A DNA stretch of 64,000 bases from Actinomadura violacea (GCF_017573465.1 NZ_JAGEPF010000011.1:62001-126000), one strand, 5' to 3'. Counted from the stretch's first letter, positions 49,262 through 58,064 are shown. Translations and numbers: made by a program. Notes: generated from the letters alone by a model not told the origin.

Positions 49262-50454
49262 CGGCTGCCCGCCGCTTCCAGAAGCTCGACGAACGTCACG
49301 TCACGCGCCGCGACCCCGAACACGCGCGCGCGCAGCATCAGCCGCTCCGCCCAGGCGCGGTGCGGTTTCGCCTCGTTCATCTTGTTCGCGTACGAGCTGG
49401 CCATCGCGCCGCCGCCCGCGTACCCGAGGATGTCGGCGGCATCGCAGTACTCCTCGTGCGTGACGACGGACAGCGCGTGGACGGCCGCCACATGCGTCGG
49501 ATGGATGACGGTCTTGCCGGTGAGGCCGTTGGCCTTGTCCAGGTGCACCTCGCGGATCAGCCCGTCCAGGTCGGAGGTGATGAGCCGCTGCCGCAGCGGC
49601 GCGGCCCGCTGCGCCTCGAACGGCGACTGCCGCAGCTGCGGCTTGAACATCCGCTCGCCCGCCGAGAAGTACTCCCACACCGGCCCGGTCACCACGAAGC
49701 CGCTGCCGTCCGCGCGGCCGAGCACGTTGACGATGTCGGTGATCGCGGCGGCGACCGGACGGATGTCGTAGATCGTCAGGTCGGGCGGGCGGCGCAGCCC
49801 GTACGCCGCCGACATGTCGGTCGCGCCGATCCGCACCGCGAGGACCCGCTCGCGGTGCTTGGCCAGCAGCCGCGCCACCTCGTGCAGCATCTCGGTGCGG
49901 CTCTCGCTGTACACCGCGTCCGGGCTCTCGATCACCGGCATCGCCAGCAGCGGCAGCCCGGTGCGGGCCGCCGCGTCCTCCAGCGCGTCGAGGAACGCTC
50001 CACCGGCCGCCGCGGTGAACTTCGGCAGCACGAACCCGCTGACCAGCCCGGCCGCGGGCCCGAGCCGGACGGCGATGTCGCCGATCTGCCGCGGCTCGCG
50101 GACCCGGACGAACAGCAGCGGCACGCCCCCGATCGAACGCCCGCCGCCCGCCTCCCCGGGGACGTCCGCGCCGCGGGCGTGCAGGTCGCGCAGCTGCGCG
50201 ACCAGGTTCGCCTCCGCCTCGGGCACCTCGTCGTCGCCGATCGCGTCCTCCAGGCACACGACCATGCTCATGACGCCGCGCCGCGCCGCCTTCTCGATGT
50301 CGGCCGCGAGCGCGGGACGGGTGGCGGGGCAGTACAGCGTCGCGCCGAGCGCCACCGCCAGCACCGCCGGATCGTCGTGCCGGCCGAACGGCCGGGGATG
50401 ACGGTAGAACAGGTGCTTGCGGTAGGCGGTGTCAATATGGTCGAAGTGCCGCAT
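49258..50454 (-). CDS. HpcH/HpaI (citrate lyase beta-like) protein of the ter module
   Basis: A 398-residue TIM-barrel protein: ALYCPATRPALAADIEKAAR-type N-terminus, VVCLEDAIGDDEV (metal ligand Asp region), FVLPKFTAAAGGAF and KTVIHPTHVAAVHAL. Homologues use CoA thioesters or oxaloacetate-like substrates; in ter operons the substrate is not known. First gene of the overlapping four-gene set, 80 bp after the first terD. Start 50454 (MRHFDH). Confidence 0.88.
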   Translation of the reverse strand: MRHFDHIDTAYRKHLFYRHPRPFGRHDDPAVLAVALGATLYCPATRPALAADIEKAARRGVMSMVVCLEDAIGDDEVPEAEANLVAQLRDLHARGADVPGEAGGGRSIGGVPLLFVRVREPRQIGDIAVRLGPAAGLVSGFVLPKFTAAAGGAFLDALEDAAARTGLPLLAMPVIESPDAVYSESRTEMLHEVARLLAKHRERVLAVRIGATDMSAAYGLRRPPDLTIYDIRPVAAAITDIVNVLGRADGSGFVVTGPVWEYFSAGERMFKPQLRQSPFEAQRAAPLRQRLITSDLDGLIREVHLDKANGLTGKTVIHPTHVAAVHALSVVTHEEYCDAADILGYAGGGAMASSYANKMNEAKPHRAWAERLMLRARVFGVAARDVTFVELLEAAGSR

Positions 50455-50534
50455 ACGCGCCCCACGTCACCGTGGGCGCCGCGCCAGCGCGGCGCCCATG
50501 GTCGTCCATGCTCCCTTTCACCGGTGCACGTCGG

Positions 50535-51113
50535 TCACAGATGAGCGGACACGGCGGGCAGCAGGTGCTGGAACGTCCGGCCCGTCGCCGTCGCGCCGAT
50601 CGCGGTCATCGACCAGCCCTGGCCGTCCCGCGACACCTTCGCCATGATCTGCGCGTTGTGCTGCCCCGCGCCGCTCAGGTCGTACCGCGCGATCTCCTGC
50701 CCGGTCGCCTCGTCCACCAGCCGGCAGAACGCGTTCTCGATCTGCGAGAAGTCCTGCCCGGTGAAGGAGTTCACCGTGAACACCAGCTGGACGACGTTGG
50801 CCGGCACGCCCTGCAGGTCGACGTTGATGACCTCGTCGTCGCCCTCGCCCGCGCCGGTCAGGTTGTCGCCGGTGTGCTGGACGGACCCGTCCTTGCTGCG
50901 CAGCTGCCGGAACCACACCGAGTCGGCGAGGTTGCCGGCCGCGTCGAACAGCAGGCAGGACGCGTCCAGGTCGATCGACTGGGCCTTGCCCTTGCCGAAC
51001 AGCCCCTTCTTCGCGACGGCGTCCCAGCCGAGGCCCATCCTGACCCGGGTGAGGGTGCCGCCACCGGGCTTGGCCAGGGAGACCTTCTGCCCCTTCTGCA
51101 GCGAAATCGTCAT
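50535..51113 (-). CDS. terD: TerD-family calcium-binding stress protein
   Basis: A 192-residue TerD-domain protein. Core motifs: SIDLDASCLLFDAAG, SVQHTGDNLTGAGEGDDEV and a later IENAFCRLVDEATGQEIARY. The clusters of Asp residues fit the two Ca2+ sites of TerD. ATG 51113 is preferred because AAGGAG is 6 nt upstream; the ATG at 51116 is too close. It differs more from the two other terD copies than they do from each other (AKPGGGTLTRVRMGLGWDAV, KKGLFGKGK insert). Between the DUF475 gene and the CitE-like gene. Confidence 0.93.
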   Translation of the reverse strand: MTISLQKGQKVSLAKPGGGTLTRVRMGLGWDAVAKKGLFGKGKAQSIDLDASCLLFDAAGNLADSVWFRQLRSKDGSVQHTGDNLTGAGEGDDEVINVDLQGVPANVVQLVFTVNSFTGQDFSQIENAFCRLVDEATGQEIARYDLSGAGQHNAQIMAKVSRDGQGWSMTAIGATATGRTFQHLLPAVSAHL

Positions 51114-51192
51114 CATCGGCTCCTTCGGTCGTGATGCTCGGTCGTCGCGGGGTGCGGTCGTCACAGGGGGGTGCGGACGGCGCGCCGCCGGG

Positions 51193-52305
51193 TCAGACCT
51201 TGCTGGAGTGCAGCGGCTGGTCGTCGCCCGCCGCGGCGGCCGGGCCGCCGCCGGCCCGGTTCCGCACCACGGAACTGATGAACGCGGCGATGATCAGGCC
51301 CGCGCCGACCCCGCCGGTGAGCCACTCGGGGACATGCCGGCCGATGCTGACCAGCATGCACACGGCGAGCGCGCCGATCGCCCAGTGGGCGCCGTGCTCC
51401 AGGTAGATGTACTCGTGCAGGGTGCCCTTGCGGACGAGGAACACCGTCAGCGACCGGATGTACATGGCGCCGATGCCGAGGCCCAGCGCGATGATGATCG
51501 GGTCGGTGCTGATCGCGAACGCGCCGATCACGCCGTCGAAGCTGAACGAGGCGTCCAGCACCTCCAGGTAGAGGAACAGGAAGAACCCGGCCTTGCCGGT
51601 GGCCAGCGCCAGCGAGCTCGGCCCGGACCGGGCCGGGGCCCGCTCCTCGCCGTCCTCCCCGTCCTCGTCCTCGTCGTCGTCCGTCGCCTCGGAGAACAGC
51701 TCGCCGAGCCCGTTCACCAGGATGTAGGTGACCATCCCGAGCACGCCCGCGATCATGACCTTGCCCGGGTCGTCGGCGAACAGCCCCGCGGTGAACGCCA
51801 GCGCCCCGCCCGCGACGACCACCGACAGCTGGTCGAGCTTGCCGATCCGCGCCAGCGGCGCCTCGAGCCACGGCAACCATTTGTCGGCCCGCTCCTCGAA
51901 CACGAAGTCCAGGAACAGCATCAAAAGGAACATGCCGCCGAACGCCGCGATCATCGGGTACGCGTCGTTCATCAGGTGGTGGTACTTGTGCGGGTCGTTC
52001 AGCGCCAGGTCGAACGCCTCGACGGGGTTCAGCTTGGCGGTGATGCCGACGATCAGCAGCGGGAAGACCAGCCGCATGCCGAACACCGCGATCGCGATGC
52101 CGACGGTGAGGAAGATCTTCTGCCAGAACGGGCTCATCCGGTCCAGCACCTTGGCGTTGACCACGGCGTTGTCGAACGACAGCGAGATTTCCAGCACGGC
52201 GAGGACGGCCACCAGGGCGAGCCCGGTGCCCCCGTCGTACAGCGCGGCGACCAGAAGGCCGAGGACGGTGATGCCGAAGGCCCACCCGAAGGTGCGAAGA
52301 ATCAT
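51193..52305 (-). CDS. DUF475 / TerC-like integral membrane protein
   Basis: A 370-residue membrane protein with about 9 segments. TerC-clan signatures: LEISLSFDNAVVNAKVLDRM (first half) and EVLDASFSFDGVIGAFAIST (second half), each with acidic residues inside the membrane part that could bind metal. An acidic cytoplasmic loop (EATDDDEDEDGEDGEERAPA) lies in the middle. It stands between terD genes, as usual for ter clusters, where TerC-type proteins probably form the membrane partner. ATG 52305, no strong ribosome site. Confidence 0.9.
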   Translation of the reverse strand: MILRTFGWAFGITVLGLLVAALYDGGTGLALVAVLAVLEISLSFDNAVVNAKVLDRMSPFWQKIFLTVGIAIAVFGMRLVFPLLIVGITAKLNPVEAFDLALNDPHKYHHLMNDAYPMIAAFGGMFLLMLFLDFVFEERADKWLPWLEAPLARIGKLDQLSVVVAGGALAFTAGLFADDPGKVMIAGVLGMVTYILVNGLGELFSEATDDDEDEDGEDGEERAPARSGPSSLALATGKAGFFLFLYLEVLDASFSFDGVIGAFAISTDPIIIALGLGIGAMYIRSLTVFLVRKGTLHEYIYLEHGAHWAIGALAVCMLVSIGRHVPEWLTGGVGAGLIIAAFISSVVRNRAGGGPAAAAGDDQPLHSSKV

Positions 52306-52369
52306 GCGCGAGTTTCTCTGAGAGGGACGGCCGGCCCGGCCGGCCGTCCTGCGGGGCGGCGGTCGGCCG

Positions 52370-52948
52370 TCAGCCGACGTTGACGCCGAAGTCCATGGCG
52401 ATGCCGGCCAGGCCCGAGGCGTAGCCCTGGCCGACCGCGCGGAACTTCCATTCGGCGCCGTGCCGGTACAGCTCACCGAAGACCATGGCGGTCTCGGTGG
52501 AGGCGTCCTCGGTCAGGTCGAAGCGGGCGAGCTCGCTGCCGTCGGTCCGGTTGACGATCCGGATGAAGGCGTTGCGGACCTGCCCGAAGTTCTGCTGGCG
52601 GTTGTCGGCGTCGTAGATCGACACCGGGAACACGACCCGGTCGCACTCCGGCGGCACGGCGGTCAGGTCGACGTTGATCGACTCGTCGTCGCCCTCGCCC
52701 TCGCCGGTCAGGTTGTCGCCGGTGTGCTCGACCGACCCGTCCGGGCTCCTCAGGTTGTTGAAGAACACGAAGTGGTGGTCGGAGATGACCTTGCCGGACG
52801 GGCCGAGCATCAGCGCGGAGGCGTCCAGGTCGAAGTCGGCGCCGGTGGTGGCGCGCACGTCCCAGCCGAGGCCGACGGTGACGGCCGTCAGATTGGGCGC
52901 GGCCTTCGTCAGCGAGACGTTGCCGCCCTTGGCGAGTGAGACTCCCAT
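52370..52948 (-). CDS. terD: TerD-family stress protein (copy 2)
   Basis: A 192-residue TerD protein: MGVSLAKGGNVSLTKAAPNL, DFDLDASALMLGPSGKVISD, EHTGDNLTGEGEGDDESINV and EWKFRAVGQGYASGLAGIAM. It is very similar to the next upstream copy (about 75 % by eye), so the two are a tandem duplication. ATG 52948 after GGAAGGGAG. Calcium-binding Asp residues are all present. Part of the leftward operon. Confidence 0.94.
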   Translation of the reverse strand: MGVSLAKGGNVSLTKAAPNLTAVTVGLGWDVRATTGADFDLDASALMLGPSGKVISDHHFVFFNNLRSPDGSVEHTGDNLTGEGEGDDESINVDLTAVPPECDRVVFPVSIYDADNRQQNFGQVRNAFIRIVNRTDGSELARFDLTEDASTETAMVFGELYRHGAEWKFRAVGQGYASGLAGIAMDFGVNVG

Positions 52949-52982
52949 GATCGGGCCACTCCCTTCCCGGGGTAGAGGTGGT

Positions 52983-53558
52983 TCAGAGGTTGACGCCGAA
53001 GTCCATCGCGATGCCCGCCAGGCCGGACGCGTAGCCCTGCCCGACCGCGCGGAACTTCCAGTCCGTCCCGTTGCGGTACAGCTCGCCGAAGACCATCGCG
53101 GTCTCCATGGACGCGTCCTCGGTCAGGTCGTAGCGGGCCATCTCGGACCGGTCGCCCTGGTTGAGCACCCGGATGAAGGCGTTGCGGACCTGGCCGAAGT
53201 TCTGGCCGCGGCTGTCGGCGTCGTAGATCGACACCGCGAACGCGATGCGCTCGGCCTCCGCCGGCAGCGCGCCGAAGTTCACGTTGATCTGCTCGTCGTC
53301 GCCCTCGCCCGCGCCGGTGGTGTTGTCGCCGGTGTGCTCGACGCCGCCGTCCGGGGTGCGCAGGTTGTTGAAGAAGACGAAGTGCTGGTCGGTGAGGATC
53401 TTGCCGGAGGCGTCCAGCACCATGGCGGAGGCGTCGAGGTCGAAGTCGGTCCCGGTGGTGGTGCGCAGGTCCCAGCCCAGCCCGACCGTCACGGCCGACA
53501 GGCCCGGCGCCTGCTTGGTGAGCGAGACGTTGCCGCCCTTGCTGAGACTGACTCCCAC
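52983..53558 (-). CDS. terD: TerD-family stress protein (copy 3)
   Basis: A 191-residue TerD protein; starts at a GTG (53558) after GGAGGA at 6-nt spacing, giving VGVSLSKGGNVSLTKQAPGL, as in copy 2. It has DFDLDASAMVLDASGKILTD and EHTGDNTTGAGEGDDEQINV. First gene of the leftward ter operon, 34 bp from copy 2. The divergent region in front (53559-53713) contains one perfect small inverted repeat. An upstream ATG at 53579 would add 7 residues and use the ribosome site as coding. Confidence 0.94.
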   Translation of the reverse strand: MGVSLSKGGNVSLTKQAPGLSAVTVGLGWDLRTTTGTDFDLDASAMVLDASGKILTDQHFVFFNNLRTPDGGVEHTGDNTTGAGEGDDEQINVNFGALPAEAERIAFAVSIYDADSRGQNFGQVRNAFIRVLNQGDRSEMARYDLTEDASMETAMVFGELYRNGTDWKFRAVGQGYASGLAGIAMDFGVNL

Positions 53559-53589
53559 GGCGTTCCTCCAAGATCGCATGACGTACCGG

Positions 53590-53604
53590 ACGCCGGGCAG
53601 GCGT
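53590..53604. promoter_or_regulatory. Inverted repeat in the divergent ter promoter region
   Basis: ACGCC-GGGCA-GGCGT, a perfect 5-bp inverted repeat 32 bp upstream of the first terD. A TATAGC -10-like hexamer for the leftward operon lies just beyond it (minus strand, about 53607-53612). Operator role is a guess. Confidence 0.25.
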
Positions 53605-53713
53605 CTCGCTATATCGACGCAGCAGCGATGCTATCCGTTCCATCCGTTGTGGTCGCATTACGCGAGAACTCCGGGACTGCGCGAGACTGGGCAGAAGACG
53701 AAGGGAGGCGGCG

Positions 53714-54964
53714 TTGCGGGGACCGGGCGACCAGCGGCGGCGCGGCAGGGGCGGCCAGGCCGCCGACGCGGCGATCCAGGCGCGCGAGGCGGCCGCCACC
53801 GCCTTCTACGACATGGACCAGGCGCAGAAGTTCCTCGACGGGCGGGTGACCGTCTTCGAGGATCTGGACGCGGCCGCCGCCGCGCCCGTCCGGCGGGAGT
53901 TCGCCGGGCTCGCCGAGGCCGCCGACGCCGCGTCCGTGGCCTACATCTCGGTCCTGGACGCGCACGACCTCGATGACCGGGAGCGGTCACCCGCCGAGTA
54001 CGACGCGGCGCGCCGCGCGTTCACGGCGTCCACCGAGCGGCTGCAGCAGATCACCCGGAACCTGAACGGGTTCGCCGAGCGGCTGGCGCCGCGGATGGCG
54101 CGGCTGGAGGCGGCCCTCGACCAGCTCCCGCCGCGCCTCACCGCCGCCCGCGACGCCGTCGCCGCCGCCGAGACCGCCGTGCAGGCGGCCCGGGCGTCCG
54201 GGATGGACGCCTCCGACCCCGAGGCGGAGCTGGCGCGGGCTAAGGAGGCCCTGGCGCTGCTGAGCTCCCAGGGGCTCGGCGGGCTCGGGCTGGACGGGGC
54301 GATGCGCAAGGCCGACGAGGTTCGGGTGATCGCCGAGAGCGCCCGCCTGGCGGCCGAGGAGCTGCCGAAGGCGGCGGAGAAGGTGCGCAACTCCCTCGCC
54401 TCCGTCCGCACCCGGGTGGACGTCGTGGCGAACCGCGTCGGGCCCGTCCGGGAGGCGATGAAGGTGCTGCTGCGGGCCTATTCGCAGGCGTGCTGGCAGG
54501 ACCTGCGGGGCGCGCCGGAGGCGATCGAGGGCGGCGTGGAGCGGGCCCGCGAGCGGCTGAACGAGGCGATGGCGTTCTCCCGCCGCACCGAGTGGAAGCA
54601 GGCGCAGCAGGCGCTGACCGCGGCGCGCACCGAGCTGAACGCGGCCGACCGGCGCGCCGGGCAGGTCACCGGGCGGGTGACGGAGCTGGAGGCGGTGGCC
54701 GCCGATCCCGGCAAGCCGGTCGAGAGCGCCCGGTTCGCGGTGCGGGACGCGCAGCGGCTCGCCATGGCGCAGCCCGGCGGCGCCCCGCCGCACCACGCGC
54801 GCGCGCTGGACGCCCTGGTGGAGCGGCTGGACCACGCGCCGAAGCGGCTCAGCGGCGCGCACCCCGACTACTGGGCGTACCTCCAGGAACTGGAGTCCAT
54901 CAAGACCGCGGCGGGCGACGTGGTGACCCGCATCCGCTCCGAACGCGCCGGAGGCGGCTCCTGA
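53714..54964 (+). CDS. Long coiled-coil protein divergent from the ter operon
   Basis: A 416-residue protein, almost wholly Ala/Glu/Arg-rich helix with heptad-like spacing (RMARLEAALDQLPPRLTAAR, ARLAAEELPKAAEKVRNSLA, LTAARTELNAADRRAGQVTG). No transmembrane segment or known domain was seen. It starts at a TTG (53714) behind GGGAGG. Long coiled-coil proteins are commonly found next to ter genes in actinomycetes. It might scaffold the TerD/TerC complex (inference). Transcribed away from the operon with a 155-bp shared promoter region. Confidence 0.8.
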   Translation: MRGPGDQRRRGRGGQAADAAIQAREAAATAFYDMDQAQKFLDGRVTVFEDLDAAAAAPVRREFAGLAEAADAASVAYISVLDAHDLDDRERSPAEYDAARRAFTASTERLQQITRNLNGFAERLAPRMARLEAALDQLPPRLTAARDAVAAAETAVQAARASGMDASDPEAELARAKEALALLSSQGLGGLGLDGAMRKADEVRVIAESARLAAEELPKAAEKVRNSLASVRTRVDVVANRVGPVREAMKVLLRAYSQACWQDLRGAPEAIEGGVERARERLNEAMAFSRRTEWKQAQQALTAARTELNAADRRAGQVTGRVTELEAVAADPGKPVESARFAVRDAQRLAMAQPGGAPPHHARALDALVERLDHAPKRLSGAHPDYWAYLQELESIKTAAGDVVTRIRSERAGGGS

Positions 54965-55018
54965 GAGCCGCCCACGGCCATCCCTGGGTCCCGCCCTACA
55001 CCGGGCCCTAGCCGGGGC

Positions 55019-56254
55019 CTAGGCGAACAGGGTCTCGCCCCAGTAGCCGCCCTCCTTCACGCCGGGCGGGCACGCGAAGATCCCCGATCCGACGTGCTGG
55101 ACGTACTCGTTCATCGCGTCCGACGCCAGCGACTCCTGGATCTTGATGAAGCCGGTGCGCGGGTCGCGCTGGAACGCGATGAAGAACAGGCCCGCCTCCA
55201 GGCGGCCCAGGCCGTCCGAGCCGTCGGTGAAGGAGTAGCCGCGGCGCAGGATACGCGCGCCCCCGTTGGCGTCCGGGTGCGCCAGCCGGACGTGCGCGTT
55301 CGGCTTCATCCGCGCCAGGACGGGCTTGTCGCGCTCCTTCTTCTCCCCCACCGGCGCGCCCTCGGACTTGGTGCGGCCGAACACGTCCTCCTGCTCGCGC
55401 AGGGACGTGCGGTCCCAGGTCTCGATGTGCATCCGGATCCGGCGCGCCACCAGGTAGGAGCCGCCCGCCATCCAGTCCGAGCCGTCGCCCCGGCCCGCCC
55501 ACACGTGCCTGTCCAGCAGCGACGTGTCGTTCGTGCCGATGTTGTCCGTGCCGTCCTTGAACCCGAACAGGTTCCGCGGCGTCTGCGCGTCCCGGGTCGT
55601 CGAGGACGTCTTGCCGAACCCGAGCTGCGACCAGCGGACGCCGACGACGCCCATCCCGATCCGCGCCAGGTTCCGGATCGCGTGCACCGCCACCTGCGGG
55701 TCGTCCGCGCAGGCCTGCACGCAGATGTCGCCGCCGCTGCGGTCGGGATCGAGGTTCTCGCCGGAGAAGCGCGGCAGGTCCACCAGCGCCGCCGGGCGCC
55801 TGGCCTTGATCCCGAAGCGGTCCTTGCCGTCCTTCTCGAACAGGCCCGGGCCGAACCCGATCGTCAGCGTCAGCCGGGACGCGGGCAGCCCGAGGGCCTC
55901 GCCTGTGTCGTCCGGGGGCGCCACACCGACCTTCGGGATCGCGCCGCCGCCGATCGCCCGCCCGGCGGTCATGTCGGCGGCGGCCTGCGTCCAGTCCTTC
56001 AGCATCTGGACGAGCTTGCCCCGGTCGCCGGTGGTGACGTCGAACGCGGCGAAGTGCAGCCGGTCCTGCACCGCGGTGGCGATGCCCGCCTGGTGCGCGC
56101 CGTGGAACGGGACCGCCTCGGACGCGCCGCCCCCGCCGGTGTCGGCGGAGGCGACCCGGTCCAGGCCGGCCCCCGCGGCGGCGCCGACCACCAGGCTGGC
56201 GCCGGAGAACCCGAGCATCCGCCGCCGGGACATCCCGGCGCGCTCCTGCGTCAT
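55019..56254 (-). CDS. efeB: EfeB-type Dyp peroxidase, Tat-exported
   Basis: A 411-residue haem peroxidase of the EfeUOB iron system. Tat signal: MSRRRMLGFSGASLVVGAAA. The distal GxxDG-type motif is GFKDGTDNIGTND, with proximal His region LARMKPNAHVRLAHPDANG, and the C-terminal FFIAFQRDPRTGFIKIQESL. It oxidises ferrous iron or deferrochelates haem in known relatives. ATG 56254 overlaps the efeO stop (ATGA). Under the efe iron box. Convergent with the coiled-coil gene. Confidence 0.95.
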   Translation of the reverse strand: MTQERAGMSRRRMLGFSGASLVVGAAAGAGLDRVASADTGGGGASEAVPFHGAHQAGIATAVQDRLHFAAFDVTTGDRGKLVQMLKDWTQAAADMTAGRAIGGGAIPKVGVAPPDDTGEALGLPASRLTLTIGFGPGLFEKDGKDRFGIKARRPAALVDLPRFSGENLDPDRSGGDICVQACADDPQVAVHAIRNLARIGMGVVGVRWSQLGFGKTSSTTRDAQTPRNLFGFKDGTDNIGTNDTSLLDRHVWAGRGDGSDWMAGGSYLVARRIRMHIETWDRTSLREQEDVFGRTKSEGAPVGEKKERDKPVLARMKPNAHVRLAHPDANGGARILRRGYSFTDGSDGLGRLEAGLFFIAFQRDPRTGFIKIQESLASDAMNEYVQHVGSGIFACPPGVKEGGYWGETLFA

Positions 56255-57378
56255 TTCGCCACGACCTCCGCGAGCTTGGACAGGGGCTCGCCCAGCGCGT
56301 TCACCGCGTCGGCGAGCTTCTTGCGGTCGTCCTTGCCGACCTTGTCGTAGGAGACATAGCCGTCGCCCTCCTCGTGCTTCTTCAGCAGGGCGTAGACGGC
56401 GTCGAAGTTCTCGTCCAGCTCCTTGGCGAGCTGCGCGTCCTTCTCCTGGACCACGGGCTTGAGCAGCTCGTAGGCCTTCTTCGCGCCGTCGACGTTGGCC
56501 TTGAAGTCGACGAGGTCGGTGTGGCTGTAGGTCTCCTCCTCACCGGTGACCTTGCCGGTGGCGACCTCGTCCAGCAGGCCCTTGGCGCCGGCGGCCATGT
56601 CGTTGACCGGGTCGAGGGTGAGGCCGGGCAGCCGGCCCTTCAGCGTGTCCAGGTCCGCGAGGAGCTGGTCGCCGTACTTCTCCTTGCCCTTGACGGAGCC
56701 GTCCTTGAACAGCGCCTTCTCCAGCAGGTGCCAGCCCGACCAGTCGTTCTTCTCGCCCGGCTTGAGGTCGGCCTCGCGGGTGTCGACCTTGCCGTCGATG
56801 TCGCTGAACTTCTCCGCGACGGACTCGATCGACTCCCAGCCGACGCGGGACGGCGCGTACAGCTTCTTCGCCTTCGCGACGTCGCCGGCCTTCACCGCCG
56901 CCACGAACGGCTTGGTCTGGGCGATGGTGTCGTCGAGCTGGGCGATGACGTAGGCCTTGTAGTCGGCGGCGGCCTTGGTGAGCCGCGGGTCGGCGCCGCC
57001 GCCCTGGCCGGTGACCGTGACCTCCTGGGACGGGCCCTTGCCGGTCTGCCCGGCGCTGCACAGCAGCTTGTACTTGCCCTCCGGCAGGTTCACCACGAAG
57101 TTCACGCTGGTGCCGGGGCCGATGTTCTCCCGCTCGGCGAGGATGCTGCCGTCCGGCTTGAGCACCTCGAACTCGTTGACCTCCGAGCCCTTGTTGGTCA
57201 CCTTGAACGAGTTCTTGCCGGCCGTCAGCTCGGTCTTGCCGACCTCGCACTTGTCCTTGGCCGCCGTCACGGGGACGGCGCCGGCGGCGTCCGCCTTCCC
57301 GTCACCGCCGCACGCCGAGAGCAGGGACATCGACACGGCGGCCACGCCGCTGAGGGCGAGGACGGAGGCAGGACGCAT
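56251..57378 (-). CDS. efeO: EfeO-type iron uptake lipoprotein
   Basis: A 375-residue lipoprotein. Lipobox SLLSAC after a short signal, then an N-terminal cupredoxin-like domain (ELTAGKNSFKVTNKGSEVNE to KYKLLCSAGQTGKG) and the helical imelysin-type (peptidase M75) domain with the metal-binding HxxE in WSGWHLLEKALFKDG. It delivers iron to EfeU. EfeU itself is not present in this window: the genes upstream are a YbjQ protein and a sigma factor. ATG 57378, with an iron box 18 bp upstream of it. Confidence 0.95.
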   Translation of the reverse strand: MRPASVLALSGVAAVSMSLLSACGGDGKADAAGAVPVTAAKDKCEVGKTELTAGKNSFKVTNKGSEVNEFEVLKPDGSILAERENIGPGTSVNFVVNLPEGKYKLLCSAGQTGKGPSQEVTVTGQGGGADPRLTKAAADYKAYVIAQLDDTIAQTKPFVAAVKAGDVAKAKKLYAPSRVGWESIESVAEKFSDIDGKVDTREADLKPGEKNDWSGWHLLEKALFKDGSVKGKEKYGDQLLADLDTLKGRLPGLTLDPVNDMAAGAKGLLDEVATGKVTGEEETYSHTDLVDFKANVDGAKKAYELLKPVVQEKDAQLAKELDENFDAVYALLKKHEEGDGYVSYDKVGKDDRKKLADAVNALGEPLSKLAEVVAK

Positions 57379-57395
57379 GGGGGACTCCAGGACGC

Positions 57396-57414
57396 AATGG
57401 TTAGGCTCACCTAA
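57396..57414. promoter_or_regulatory. Iron box upstream of efeO
   Basis: AATGGTTAGGCTCACCTAA matches the actinobacterial iron-box consensus at 15 of 19 positions; the right half TTAGGCTCACCTAA is nearly complete. It lies 18 bp before the efeO ATG and would make efeO-efeB iron-repressed. Confidence 0.75.
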
Positions 57415-57517
57415 ATTAGCCAAGGCTGCCCTCATTACGTCAAGTCGCCCCCGCGACAGTGAGGCATCCCACGCACCGCGCCGCGCACCGTCCCGCGCGC
57501 CCCGGCCGCCGCGGACG

Positions 57518-57994
57518 TCAGCGCGGACGGTCGTTGATGCCCATCGTCAGGTTCCGCGCGGCCATCGGCGGGCCCGCCTGCGGGTCCCCGTACGGCGGCA
57601 GGTGCCCCTGCTGGGAGTGCTGCATGTGCTGCGGCGCCTGGTGATGGGGCGCCTGCTCGCGCGCCGCCGGCTCCGCCCACACGGCCGTCCCGTAGGCGCA
57701 CACCTCCTGCCCGCCGCCCGGCAGCCCCGCGGTGTCGAACCGCATCCCGACCACCGTGTTCGCGCCCTTGCGGCGCGCCTCCTCGCCGAGCCGGTCCACC
57801 GCCTCGCGGCGCGCGGCGGCGAGCCCGAAGCCGGGCCGGTCGCCCGTCACCCGGAACGTCGCGCTGCTCCCCGCGTGCCCGGGCTGCTGCGCCCCGGCCT
57901 GATCGGTCTGGACGGCCGTCCCCAGGACCTCGCCGAGCACGCTGCGGATCTCGTACCCGGCCACGCCATCAGTCGTCACGATCAGCATGGCCAT
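57518..57994 (-). CDS. YbjQ-like heavy-metal-binding domain protein
   Basis: A 158-residue protein. The N-terminal ~100 residues match the YbjQ/UPF0145 fold (LIVTTDGVAGYEIRSVLGEV, then AVDRLGEEARRKGANTVVGM and QEVCAYGTAVW). An unusual C-terminal tail of about 50 residues is His/Gln/Pro-rich (HHQAPQHMQHSQQGH), which could bind metal. Starts at ATG 57994 or 57988. It is upstream of efeO on the same strand, with 139 bp between, and separately promoted because efeO has its own iron box. Confidence 0.8.
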   Translation of the reverse strand: MAMLIVTTDGVAGYEIRSVLGEVLGTAVQTDQAGAQQPGHAGSSATFRVTGDRPGFGLAAARREAVDRLGEEARRKGANTVVGMRFDTAGLPGGGQEVCAYGTAVWAEPAAREQAPHHQAPQHMQHSQQGHLPPYGDPQAGPPMAARNLTMGINDRPR

Positions 57995-58064
57995 ACGGTA
58001 ATCCACCGTCCGCCCGAAATGCGACGTCAAGCGCGGAATCGGTGCGGCGCGGCCCGCACGGCGA

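Noticed and set aside
53714..54964. PspA/IM30 homologue
   Set aside because: Only general coiled-coil character is seen; no PspA-specific motif was recognised.
57301..57435. Earlier efeO start at 57435
   Set aside because: It would place the iron box inside the coding region, and the lipoprotein signal starts at 57378.
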